DNA of 64,000 nucleotides from Septoria linicola (lineage: Eukaryota; Ascomycota; Dothideomycetes; Mycosphaerellales; Mycosphaerellaceae). The first letter of the stretch is position 1, and the number at the start of each line of letters is the position of its first letter. The stretch covers positions 1,488,001 to 1,552,000 of the forward strand of contig CP099422.1 in NCBI GenBank assembly GCA_024114885.1, in the 5' to 3' direction. The notes under the pieces were generated by a model. The model did no database searches, had not been told where the DNA came from, and saw only the letters and a program-made list of their open reading frames with translations. A program made the position numbers and the translations under genes. Positions 33,625 to 42,851 of this stretch are shown here, piece after piece.

Positions 33625-34422
33625 CTACCACGCACCCCTCGGCGGTCTGACATCATTTACATCATTGCCATGCAGTTCTGCCGGTGGCCCGGGAGGAGCA
33701 TAAAGCTCGCTGACGCCGTTGCCCGCCATTTCATATGGCTTAGGATTTGCATGTAGCTCGCTGACCGGATTGCCATCCATTTGAGGCACAACAAAGTTCT
33801 GTTGCATAGGAGGCCGGCCTTGCTGTAGTTGAGGTCTTTTATTGCGTCTGCGCCTGACCACGAACCAGCCAATGGCGGCACAGAGCACGACAGCGAGTGT
33901 GACACAGACTGCGATCGCAGCTATAGCTCCCGTTGTTAGCCCAGAACTAGAGCTAGGTGTCGCAGCTTGAGAAGTAGATTCCACATTGTTCGAGGTAGTG
34001 CCTCCGCCGCTGGTGGTCGGCTGGGCTGCGGCAACAGAAAGCCGGCTCAGCGCACTTTCGACTGCAGCCGAAGGGTCGGTAGATTCTGCATCGCTCCTTG
34101 TCGCAGCTGAAACTGTATCGGTCTGGAGCGTGGCCGAGGGTTCCAGCACCGATGTCAGAGCACCCAGAGCGGAAGAAGTAAGTGAGGCCAAGAAGGCTGA
34201 AGCCGCTGCAGGATCGGCAGACTTGAGTGATTCATAGCTGATTGCTTCTTCCACAGCCGAACTTCGCTGAGCAGGATCAAGGGCAACCGAAAACTGTGAT
34301 TCAATGCTGCTGAATACTGCCACAGCTGAGCTTCTGATAGACTCCATGACTGGGTCAGTGGTCTGCGCAGCGCTCGGATACAGACGTGCAGCCAGCAGCC
34401 AGCAGGACCACCATGGCCGCAT
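33625..34422 (-). CDS. Single-pass membrane protein with Ser/Thr-rich ectodomain
   Basis: A single exon of 265 residues. A short signal-like N-terminus (WWSCWLLAARLYPSAAQ) leads into an ectodomain of about 140 residues, rich in Ser, Ala, Thr and Glu and probably O-glycosylated. One membrane helix follows at about 163-190 (GAIAAIAVCVTLAVVLCAA), then a stop-transfer RRRRNKRP and a cytosolic tail with repeated SEL motifs (NPVSELHANPKP, GNGVSELYAPPG, PAELHGND). This layout matches fungal Mid2/Wsc-like surface sensors and other one-helix proteins, but no named domain is present. The helix and tail resemble the broken locus at 34932-35707, so the two arose by tandem duplication. Confidence 0.82.
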   Translation of the reverse strand: MRPWWSCWLLAARLYPSAAQTTDPVMESIRSSAVAVFSSIESQFSVALDPAQRSSAVEEAISYESLKSADPAAASAFLASLTSSALGALTSVLEPSATLQTDTVSAATRSDAESTDPSAAVESALSRLSVAAAQPTTSGGGTTSNNVESTSQAATPSSSSGLTTGAIAAIAVCVTLAVVLCAAIGWFVVRRRRNKRPQLQQGRPPMQQNFVVPQMDGNPVSELHANPKPYEMAGNGVSELYAPPGPPAELHGNDVNDVRPPRGAW

Positions 34423-34931
34423 TCTACGCGTCGAATATGTCGTTTGCTTGAGATTCTGGTGTATGCGACAGGATACGCCACTGTCGTCGCGCGACCAAGT
34501 TACTCCGCACTTGATACGCCGCAGTCTTGCGCCCTGAGAGAAGTCGTCGTGAACTGAGCAGCTCCAGGTCCTAGGAGAGCGAGCGTCGCGTCCAGAATTT
34601 GAGAAGCATAATTATCAATGTAGTGCAGCTTGCATGATAGAGGAGACTGCGCGGGTGTAGTGGTAGAGGCAGCTGCAGAGGCATCGCATTCGCATTCATT
34701 GGCGTTGCCAAGGACTGCACACAGCAGGCAGGATCAACAGAGCGTTGTCACTTGAATTGCCGGCTCGAGAGGCGCTCGATCCTCCAGCTCACAGACTCAA
34801 AAGCAGCTCTCGGGTGTCGAGGTTGAATGTCTAAACGCAAGCCTAGCCCGATCTCAAGTCGTACCGCAGCTCTCCGCAGAACGTGAACTAAACGATGGAG
34901 GCACAGATGTGCGCAAATGCCAACGTCGTAT
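34423..34931. other. Spacer within the tandem pair
   Basis: About 500 bases between the intact membrane-protein gene and its degenerate relative; no separate gene seen. Confidence 0.4.
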
Positions 34932-35707
34932 TCATCCCCGAAGACTTTTCCTGCTACGTTCCAGCCCAAGACTCTTCGATTGATGTGGCCTATCTCCCTC
35001 CAGCTCCGCCGCGGCACGTAGAGCTCATTCACGCCAACTCCTTCAACCTCATTCGGCTTTTCAGTGCTGGACAGCTCGCTGACCGGATCACCATCTTTCT
35101 CCGCAGGCAGTACGGCCACACTCGGAGCTGCGCTCGGCTTAATTGAGCGCTGTTTTCGCCTTCTTCTGACCAGAAACCAGCCTGCAGCTCCGCCAGCGCG
35201 CCAACGTGGCGCACGTTGGAATAGCAGCAATAGCGCCGGCTGACAAACCTGAGCTCGGTGTCCTGTCAGCCGTGGTTGATGATGTGTTTGTCGGCTGATT
35301 GCCTTCTCCCACAGTCCCGACTAGGACACTAGGCACCATTGTTGTATATGTGTACAGGACCGGCACACTAGTGGTTGACTCATAGCTACTCGTGATTACT
35401 GTGCCACCAGATGTGACCTCTGTCGCGACCAGTATGGAAATGGCTTCATTCGTTCTTGTTACGACAACCGTGACAGGCGTGTTCGATTCGCCAGGGCCGT
35501 GTTAGGTCCCGTGACGACTGAGGTGACAACCTCCGTGGTCGGTGGAATTGAGCTTTCGGGAATCGACGTCGCTGCTGACGCGTTCTCCAGGAAACTCGAA
35601 GAGATGTTCGACCACGAAGAATCACCCTGGGATGTGGCAACTTGCAAGTTTGCGACTACTATGAGAAGCGACAGCCAGCAGAACAGAGTATGGTACCTGC
35701 GCACCAT
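34932..35707 (-). pseudogene. Degenerate tandem relative of the single-pass membrane protein
   Basis: The reading starts well: MVRRYHTLFCWLSLLIVVA is a good signal peptide, followed by a Ser/Thr-rich ectodomain. The frame then shifts near 35505 (TSVVTG/PGESNTPVTVVV). It continues through VPVLYTYTTMVPSVLVGTVG and SSGLSAGAIAAIPTCATLA, and shifts again near 35200 inside the membrane helix to GGAAGWFLVRRRRKQRS. The tail (DPVSELSSTEKP, VGVNELYVP) matches the intact neighbour's DNPVSELHANPKP-like tail. A third change near 35005 would give an AELEGD end like the neighbour's AELHGND. Total length about 258 codons, close to the intact 265. No plausible introns repair the breaks. The ectodomains differ, so the duplication is old or the ectodomain evolved fast. 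Confidence 0.7.
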
Positions 35708-36261
35708 CGCGTGAACCAAGAAAGAGCTAATCTGAGGCGCAGAGCAGAGATAGCTTGTGAATTGCAACTGATCGAGCCAGTGGCCCCCCTTTTGGTACCG
35801 CAGTCAAACGAGGTCGCTTTGGCTTCCGAGTCAAGAGGTCCTTTGGGAAACTATAGCTTGTTGGTGAGAGGCGTGCGTAGACTCCTGGGGGACGAGCGTC
35901 CCAGTGGATTAGATGTGCGAGGAGATTCAGTGTTACCGGTGACTAGTGCGACAGCGTGATGTGTACACGGTCACACAGCCTAAACAGCTCGGCTCACCTT
36001 ATTCAATCTCCTTCCACCCACCACTGAGCGAGTGTGATCGGCATTGCTTGCAGTATCGTGTTCCCGGGACTATCAGGACATCAGCTGTGCTCCCATACTA
36101 CGGTGCTGGTAGCGGGGGAGGAAAACTTGAAGACTTGGCCCGAGAGGACGCTGCAGGCGGGATGTTCATGTTGTGGTCCCAATTGTGATCGAAGCAGGCA
36201 TCCGGCCGAACCCATCCTGCGCAACATTGAAGCTGAAGCCCGCGCAAAACGAAGACATATT
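35708..36261. other. Spacer, nothing recognised
   Basis: About 550 bases upstream of the degenerate membrane-protein gene and downstream of CWC21. No coding region supported. Confidence 0.4.
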
Positions 36262-36831
36262 TCAGTCGCGATCCCGGCCAATTTCGCCCTTGCCACGTTC
36301 GCGTTCCATCTCCAGCTTTCTCTCTTCTTGCTTACGCCAGTGGCTGCCTTCCTCGTAGTCTTTGCCTATGCCGAGCGCCTTCCGCAGCTTCTCACTCTCA
36401 TCGATCTTCGCTCGCGCAAGCTCGTGGACCTGATGGGATTTGAGGCCTTTTGCACTAAATGCTCGTCCATTCTGCTCCTTCTCGAGCTTCTTCCTCAACG
36501 CGTCGCACTGATCGTCAATTTCGTCTTCATCGACACTGCCATAAGCACTGTCAGCCGTACTTTCATGTACATCGTGTCCGTCTTGCCTGGGTCGTGCCTA
36601 CCCTTCGTCTTCCAGCTTATCACGCAGCTCGAACACCTTGACCTCGATCTCGCGCTTTTGCTCGTGCTCCAGGATGTCCTTGTCCGGCTGTCGCTGTCGG
36701 TTTCTGATCGAGTCGATTTCGGTCGGATATGGCTTGAGATCATCGCGCGGTCGCAGATTGGCAGAGTTGCGTTGGACGTAACCCGATGTTCCTGAGCCTC
36801 GCGGCGTGCTGAGACCGACGTTGGACGACAT
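36262..36831 (-). CDS. CWC21: Pre-mRNA splicing factor Cwc21
   Basis: Cwc21 (SRRM2-related) binds Prp8 and Snu114 in the activated spliceosome through its cwf21 domain. Two exons (36602-36831 and 36262-36535, intron 66 nt) encode 167 residues. The N-terminus MSSNVGLSTPRGSGTSGYVQ is the highly conserved Cwc21 signature. The cwf21 domain follows at about residues 50-100, with DILEHEQKREIEVKVFELRD, then VDEDEIDDQCDALRKKLEK across the splice. The remainder is a charged helix ending in a Glu/Arg-rich tail. Length compares with 135 residues in yeast. The gene diverges from CDC123 with 185 bases between start codons. Confidence 0.93.
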
Positions 36832-37016
36832 GGTTGTGAATGGTGAATAAGTGCAAGGTGCAAGTAAGAGATGCTCAAAAGTAGACGGCGCATGTGAAGG
36901 CCCCACTTCCCGAATTCGGCAGCGATTGAGTCATTGGGCATTTATCAAATCTCACATTGCCGCATCGTTTTTGTTTCCAACAGAACTTCCACCTGGAGAG
37001 CAACCACAACAACGCC
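36832..37016. promoter_or_regulatory. Shared divergent promoter, CWC21 and CDC123
   Basis: The two start codons are 185 bases apart, so one short region drives both genes. No named regulatory site is recognisable. Confidence 0.6.
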
Positions 37017-38321
37017 ATGCCGCACATCATGGACGGCTCGCAAGGTGAGAGCGACGATGCGCCAACCACGTTGCCCTTCCCGCCCGTCACCAAGTCACAT
37101 ATCCTCAACTGCTCCTACCACTCCTGGCATCCAAAATACCGGACTCTCACGCCCAAGACGCGCCTTGTCCCACTGACGCGACCTTTCGTTGACTATTTGC
37201 GCGCCGACGGCATCATCCTCCCAGAAGACGAAGATCCTCCCGTTCAGTCCGACACTGATAGCGCCTATGTCTCTGCCTCTGACAACCCAGATGCACAGGA
37301 CCACGACGACGAGGATGATGAGGACGACGACCCTTCAGCAGAGTGGCGAGACGTCCACCGGGCGATCAGAGCTACTATCGCAGAGCTCGATGGCGCTGTC
37401 ATGCCCAAGCTGAATTGGTCTGCCCCCAAGGACGCCACTTACATGAACGCAAACACGATGAAGTGTCACAAGCCGAGTGACATTTATCTCTTATTGAAGA
37501 GCTCCGACTTCATCACACACGATCTCGACCACGCCTACGACGACTGTGTCGACACTTCGAACAGTGCGCAGCTGGATCAAGACAACATTCCCTACCACCT
37601 CGTTCTGCGCAAAGCCAATCCTCACTGGAATCCGTCGGTGGAGTTCCGCTGCTTTGTCAGAGATCGGAAGCTGTTGTGCATTTCGCAGCGCGACATGAAC
37701 TACTATTCGTTCCTCCACAAGATGCAAGACAAGCTGCAGTACCTGATCAAGGAGTTCTTCGAGATCCGCCTACGCGACACATTCGACGACGATAACTTTG
37801 TGTTCGATGTCTACATCCCACAAACCTACGATCGTGTCTGGCTAGTCGACATCAACCCGTGGGCGATGCGCACAGACCCACTCCTTTTCAGCTGGCAAGA
37901 GCTGCTTGAGATGGACGCGCCGCTTGAGGAGGAAGACCCCCTCCCAGATCAGTTTGTGAGGATTTCATTCGACCCAGCAAAGAGACAACAGATGCTGGAT
38001 ATCCTCGCTAAGCAAGAAGCTGAAGAAGCTGCAGCTAAAGCTGCGCACGGACAGCGCGAAGAGCATGGATCAGAGAGCGACGATGAAGAGTCAGGAGACG
38101 AGGAGCTCTACCTGCCTGAGCTGCGTCTTGTCCACCAAGATGACCCTGAAGCAGCTCTGTTTTCAAGCTCGCAGTACAGCGCACACAAGATGCCCAGAGA
38201 TGTGGTCGATGCCAGCCAGTCTGGAAACGGCCTCGCAGACTTCGCCCGAGAGTGGGAGAAGATTCTGGGCGAACGTCAGCGTGCTGATGCAGCGCACGAC
38301 AGCGCAGATGATGACGACTGA
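37017..38321 (+). CDS. CDC123: Cdc123, eIF2 assembly factor
   Basis: Cdc123 is an ATP-grasp-like chaperone that joins the alpha and gamma subunits of translation factor eIF2. A single exon of 434 residues from MPHIMDGSQGES; the upstream extension starts with TTG. Conserved features are ILNCSYHSWHPKYRTLTPKT near the N-terminus, PKLNWSAPKDATYMN, SDFITHDL, EFRCFVRDRKLLCISQRD and the metal/ATP site FDVYIPQTYDRVWLVDINPW. Two acidic insertions, at about residues 95-105 and 360-375, are longer than in yeast and look disordered. No signs of damage. Confidence 0.95.
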   Translation: MPHIMDGSQGESDDAPTTLPFPPVTKSHILNCSYHSWHPKYRTLTPKTRLVPLTRPFVDYLRADGIILPEDEDPPVQSDTDSAYVSASDNPDAQDHDDEDDEDDDPSAEWRDVHRAIRATIAELDGAVMPKLNWSAPKDATYMNANTMKCHKPSDIYLLLKSSDFITHDLDHAYDDCVDTSNSAQLDQDNIPYHLVLRKANPHWNPSVEFRCFVRDRKLLCISQRDMNYYSFLHKMQDKLQYLIKEFFEIRLRDTFDDDNFVFDVYIPQTYDRVWLVDINPWAMRTDPLLFSWQELLEMDAPLEEEDPLPDQFVRISFDPAKRQQMLDILAKQEAEEAAAKAAHGQREEHGSESDDEESGDEELYLPELRLVHQDDPEAALFSSSQYSAHKMPRDVVDASQSGNGLADFAREWEKILGERQRADAAHDSADDDD

Positions 38322-39130
38322 ACGACTGAATGAATGAATGATGATACCACGAATGTAAGACTCCCCTGTCCCTCCCCTCCGCGCGTGTTAGAACATAGCG
38401 ATGGCATTGCGGCGGCGGCGGCGGCGGCGGCAGCAGCAGCAGCAGCAGCTCAAGGGACAGTAAAGTGTGACATGCTTCATCGAAGAAGCCCAGGAACCGC
38501 TGCAAGCATGATGCACGGTAGTCGGTGAAAGGACTAGGTGAGTTACGAGTCGACGACCATGGCTCAAGCTCCACATTGGGCCTTCGAGGATCCGGACATT
38601 GGGTCAGCTGCACGAGATGCACTAGAATTACACGAAAGCACGATGCTTCATAGCCAGATTTGAACAGAGCATCAGTTCCATCGGGCCACAGCATGACCCA
38701 ACAATTGCACGTGTCTTTTCCTTTTCTCTTAAGCTCTTTCGACCTCCTTGAGATGCATGCATTTGGTAGCCGGATGTGCAAGTATGCTTCCTTTATGATT
38801 TCACGTTGACACTTCCCTCATCCCTGTTACTCGCGATGATCCCTGTGATATGCACAGCGGGCGAGGAGAATGCCGGCCGCCTCATGCAATTTGTTGTCTC
38901 CTACTCAGTAGATCGCTTTGACAGTGAGGACGTTTGGCTATCTGCCAAGAATAGCAAAGAAACGTCATCGCTGTGATCGACGCAAGAATCCTGGTCGCGT
39001 CGAAACTTTGATGCCAACCACGCGACTTGCTACGTTCTGCACGGGGAGTGCTGGGTTCATCCTCACCCTCGCGAAATATGATGAGATAGCACGGCCGAGG
39101 TGACAAGCCTACTGGCTGCACGAGGAGAAC
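38322..39130. other. Spacer with a trinucleotide repeat
   Basis: About 810 bases between two plus-strand genes. It holds a GGC/GCA run at 38409-38449 in what is probably the CDC123 3' UTR. Nothing else recognised; the right part should be the YME2 promoter. Confidence 0.45.
38409..38449 (+). repeat. Trinucleotide run, (GCG)n followed by (CAG)n
   Basis: About seven GGC units pass directly into about six CAG units, 41 bases in all, in non-coding DNA after the CDC123 stop codon. Confidence 0.9.
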
Positions 39131-41680
39131 ATGGCGCCACAGAAGCAGCTCTTGCGAGCAGCTGCTCCACTTCTCAGGACGACACGCTATTCTGAGAAGC
39201 CCATCACGACAACTTTCATAACGAGACGATATCTGGCTGGTGACACTGGAGACAACAATACCGGCCACATTACCACAAACGCACAAGAAGGCATTCTCTT
39301 CTTCAACAGCATACTGCCCACAAATCTGCAGTGGTTCTTCAGATTGACTGCTGCGATACCAGCCGGACGCAAGACTCCTAAGATCTTGGACCCTTCAAGC
39401 AGCAGCTATGGTGTGGTCAATCCTGCATCGGCATTCCAAAAGGCCTTGAAAGTCGCAAACATTGGCGGAAAGGCCGATGTGGTCGAAGTCCTGCCTCGCT
39501 ACAGTGAAGGTGCAGCATTCCTCAAGTTCAATCACGATGGCACAAGCGACTCGAAGACGATCTCAGAAGCCGTACGCAAGTATTTGGACGAGAACACGGC
39601 GCGACCGTGGTGGAACCCTTTCATGACCGTACAGGTTGGACGCGTACTTGGCAAGCCGTGGGTTGAGGATTTGTCCAGGCGTCCTTCACCTCGACTACGT
39701 GTGGAGTTTCTGCCGACAGAACCTGGTGCAGAAGCCGCAGAGCTGAGTCAGGAACAGCTCTATAGTTTCTTTCGTCCCTTTGGCAAGCTTTCGGAGATCG
39801 TGGTGCAGCCTTCTGACTCGAAAGTGCTGCCAAAATATGCTTACCTGGATTTCGCAAGCTACCGAAAGGCTATCATGGCAAAAAACTGTATGCATGGGTA
39901 CTTGGTGAACGATTCCGAGGGCGGCGGCAAGACTGGCACGCTATTGAGATTGACGTATGAGAAGAAGCAGCGCGCAGGCTGGCTCAAAGATTGGCTTGTC
40001 AACCACCCTCGCATTGTGATCCCACTGCTCGTCGCGCTCATCGCCGGTGTCTCTGCTGTCATCTTTGACCCTATCCGAACTATCGCGATCAAGGCACATA
40101 TCACACGCGCTTTCCATATCGAAGACAACTTTATCTTTGCATGGCTCATCAAGCAAAGTGAGGATCTGGTCAACAGAGTCAAGTCTCTTGGCCGAGACCA
40201 AGGCGCGAATGATGGCGGCATGACTGTCGTTTGGGAGGACAGGCAGGACGAGATTTCACAGATCCAATCATGGCTAATGGAGACTACGGACACTTTCATC
40301 GTTGTCCAAGGTCCCAGGGGGAGTGGAAAGCGTGAGCTGGTCCTTGAACACGCACTGCAGCACAAACGAGAAGCGCACAAAGTCTTGACACTGGACTGCA
40401 AGCCACTTCAAGAGGCTCGTGGTGATGCAGCAACTATCGCTGCTGCTGCAGACCAAGTTGGCTACGCTCCGGTTTTCAGCTGGATCAATAACATTAGCGG
40501 GCTGGTTGACTTGGCGGCACAAGGCATGACAGGTTCGAAAGCAGGATTTTCGGAAACTCTCGAGAATCAGCTTGTCAAGATCTGGACGAAGACGACTGCA
40601 GCGTTGAAGAGCATAGCACTTGAAGGCCGCAAAAAGGATGACAAGGATGCAAAGCTTTCCGACGACGAGTATCTCGAGGGCCATCCCGAGAGACGCCCAG
40701 TTGTCGTGATCGAGAACTTCTTACACAAGAGCTCAGAGCCTGGCGCGGCTTTGGTCTATGATAAGCTCGCAGAGTGGGCTGCTACCTTGACAACCTCAAA
40801 TATCGCACACGTCGTCTTCTTGACGAACGATGTCTCATTCAGCAAGTCTCTGAGCAAGGCACTGCCCGATAGAGTGTTCAGACAGATCTCACTAGGCGAC
40901 TGCTCCCCAGAGGTTGCCAAGCGCTACGTGATTCAGCATCTGGACTTCGACGCTGAGCCAGGTCACGTCACAGGCGACAAAGGCCACGAGAACGAAGAAG
41001 TGAAGCCGCTGACACCTTCGCAGAAGCGCAAGGATCTACAAGAGCTGGACTCTGTCATTGGACAGCTCGGTGGTCGTCTCACAGATCTGGAGTTCTTCGC
41101 TCGCAGAATCAAAGCTGGAGAAACACCCATTCGAGCAGTCAAGGAGATCGTTGATCAATCAGCCTCGGAGATCCTGAAGATGTACCTCTTGCTCGGTAGT
41201 GACAGCAAGCAATGGACCTCAGCCCAAGCCTGGACTCTGGTCCGCGAGCTAGCTGACAAGGAAGGACTGCGATACAATGAGATCCTGCTGATGGATCCCT
41301 TCAAACCTGGAGGAGAGAAAGCCATTGCAGCATTAGAGCAAGCTGAGCTTATCTCCGTGCAGTCGAGTAATGGACGCCCATACCGCATCCTGCCTGGCAA
41401 GCCAGTCTATCAGCCTGCATTCCAGCGCCTTGTTTCGGATAACGTCCTACGAGCGAAGCTGGAGCTGGCCCTACTAAGCGAGGCCATCGCCGGTGAGAAC
41501 AAGACCATTGACAAGCATGAGCAGGAGTTGCGACTGCTATCAGAGTTGCCCAAGCAGCCACCAGAGTTGTACGATCGTATGAAGTGGCTGCTTGGAAATG
41601 TGTCCAAGAGCCAGAAGAGCATTGAGAGTATGGAGAAGGAGAGCGCCGTTTTGAAGAAGATCTTGCAGACGGAATTTTAG
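39131..41680 (+). CDS. YME2: Mitochondrial escape protein Yme2 (RNA12)
   Basis: Yme2 is an inner mitochondrial membrane protein that affects mitochondrial DNA maintenance and membrane organisation. A single exon of 849 residues, the normal length. The N-terminus is a mitochondrial presequence (KQLLRAAAPLLRTTRYS) followed by EGILFFNSILPTNLQWFF. An RRM-like segment lies at about residues 190-280 (LRVEFLPTEP, LYSFFRPFGKLSEIVVQPSD, KYAYLDFASYRKA). One membrane helix is at about 294-311 (IVIPLLVALIAGVSAVIF). The Yme2 C-terminal domain starts near 360 with a Walker A-like GPRGSGKR at about 395 and RPVVVIENFLHKS as the Walker B-like strand. A coiled end closes the protein. No anomalies. Confidence 0.95.
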   Translation: MAPQKQLLRAAAPLLRTTRYSEKPITTTFITRRYLAGDTGDNNTGHITTNAQEGILFFNSILPTNLQWFFRLTAAIPAGRKTPKILDPSSSSYGVVNPASAFQKALKVANIGGKADVVEVLPRYSEGAAFLKFNHDGTSDSKTISEAVRKYLDENTARPWWNPFMTVQVGRVLGKPWVEDLSRRPSPRLRVEFLPTEPGAEAAELSQEQLYSFFRPFGKLSEIVVQPSDSKVLPKYAYLDFASYRKAIMAKNCMHGYLVNDSEGGGKTGTLLRLTYEKKQRAGWLKDWLVNHPRIVIPLLVALIAGVSAVIFDPIRTIAIKAHITRAFHIEDNFIFAWLIKQSEDLVNRVKSLGRDQGANDGGMTVVWEDRQDEISQIQSWLMETTDTFIVVQGPRGSGKRELVLEHALQHKREAHKVLTLDCKPLQEARGDAATIAAAADQVGYAPVFSWINNISGLVDLAAQGMTGSKAGFSETLENQLVKIWTKTTAALKSIALEGRKKDDKDAKLSDDEYLEGHPERRPVVVIENFLHKSSEPGAALVYDKLAEWAATLTTSNIAHVVFLTNDVSFSKSLSKALPDRVFRQISLGDCSPEVAKRYVIQHLDFDAEPGHVTGDKGHENEEVKPLTPSQKRKDLQELDSVIGQLGGRLTDLEFFARRIKAGETPIRAVKEIVDQSASEILKMYLLLGSDSKQWTSAQAWTLVRELADKEGLRYNEILLMDPFKPGGEKAIAALEQAELISVQSSNGRPYRILPGKPVYQPAFQRLVSDNVLRAKLELALLSEAIAGENKTIDKHEQELRLLSELPKQPPELYDRMKWLLGNVSKSQKSIESMEKESAVLKKILQTEF

Positions 41681-41988
41681 GCGATTTATGGGCGATCTGA
41701 GAGCAGACTCCAGAAGTGATTCGGCAGAAATTGGAAAGAACTGTACATTTAAATGACGACGAAAGATACCACTCAGACTTTTTGAACCATGCGGACGTGG
41801 CTACCACGCCTCCCCCGTTCTCATACAATACCTCAAGAAGCTCGGCACAATCGAGAACGGCAAGCCGAAAAAGCTGATGATGTCAGCAGGAACGATAGAC
41901 ACGGGCGAGTCATTCGACATTCGGCTTAACAACCACACCAGACACATACCGATCCACAGCTCAGTACTATACATCAGATCTAGCAAAC
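41681..41988. other. Spacer, nothing recognised
   Basis: About 310 bases between the YME2 stop and the DUF1993 start; presumed 3' UTR and promoter. Confidence 0.45.
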
Positions 41989-42631
41989 ATGGCACCATGG
42001 CTGTATGAGATGAGTGTCGTGATCTTCATCCGAAAACTCAAGACCCTCCGACAAGTCCTCGAAAAGGGCGAGAAATGGCTCAAAGACAACGACTTGCCAG
42101 AATCTATACTCATCGAAAGCCGTCTCACTCCTGATATGCATGTATGCATTTCTTCACTCCGATCATATCTTTGATACCGAGCTGAGATGATCCAGCCTCT
42201 ACGCTTCCAAGTCCAGACCTGCTGCGATGACTCAGAGAAGTTGCTCCGACGCATGATTGATGCCAAGATCGAAGTACCGCCTCGTGAAGAGAAGACGTTC
42301 GCGGAACTGTATGCTCGGATCGAGAAGGCACTTTCGTGGCTTGAGAGTGCGAAGGCGGAGGACTTTGAAGGCATAGAGGAGAAGGACATTGTGTTTAGTG
42401 CGGGGCCGTATCAGGTGAAGTACGATGGGAAGACCTATGTGCAGGAGGTCGCTCTGCCGAATTGTAAGTCTGCTGAGGTCCTTGAATGGTATGCAGAGAG
42501 CTGACTCGTGCTTGATGGTAGTCTTGTTTCATGATACAATTGCTTATGCGTTGTTGAGGAAGGAGGGTGTGCCACTGGGGAAGTTCGATTTCGTGGGGCT
42601 ACCGAGCAAGGGAATGGAGAAGAAGGAGTAG
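41989..42631 (+). CDS. DUF1993 family protein
   Basis: DUF1993 proteins are four-helix-bundle proteins distantly like DinB; their biochemical role is unknown. Three exons (41989-42141, 42196-42463, 42522-42631; introns 54 and 58 nt) give 176 residues. The family pattern is complete: LKTLRQVLEKGEKWLKDND, SRLTPDMHPLRFQVQTCCDD across the first splice, EEKTFAELYARIEKALSWL, and NFLFHDTIAYALLRKEGVPL across the second splice, then GKFDFVGLP. The His in LFHDTIAYA is the family's C-terminal conserved residue. Both splice sites are fixed by these motifs. Confidence 0.92.
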
Positions 42632-42851
42632 ACACCGCAAAATGTTGTACATATGGACTATTGGTCATTGCATGCGATCACTGATGCCTGAACACATTTG
42701 AGCATGCAGCTTTAAGTCAAACACAGGTTCCGCGGCTGAATGTACGCAAGGCGTATAGCGAGCCACAGATCACCGCAATGATGCCAGAGTCCCCAGCTAA
42801 GCGTAGATGCGATGCGTACCAGTGGGCAATCTGACCTGTTGCGTGGTGAAC

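Noticed and set aside
36034..36795. 253-codon plus-strand frame
   Set aside because: Lies antisense to CWC21, whose exons carry conserved motifs and a phase-correct intron.
31313..36831. Secondary-metabolite cluster around the AMP-forming enzyme
   Set aside because: No polyketide synthase, NRPS, P450, dedicated transporter or cluster regulator lies nearby; neighbours are a kinesin and surface proteins.
38035..38781. 248-codon minus-strand frame
   Set aside because: Antisense to the CDC123 C-terminus and across the trinucleotide run; no ATG-driven domain.
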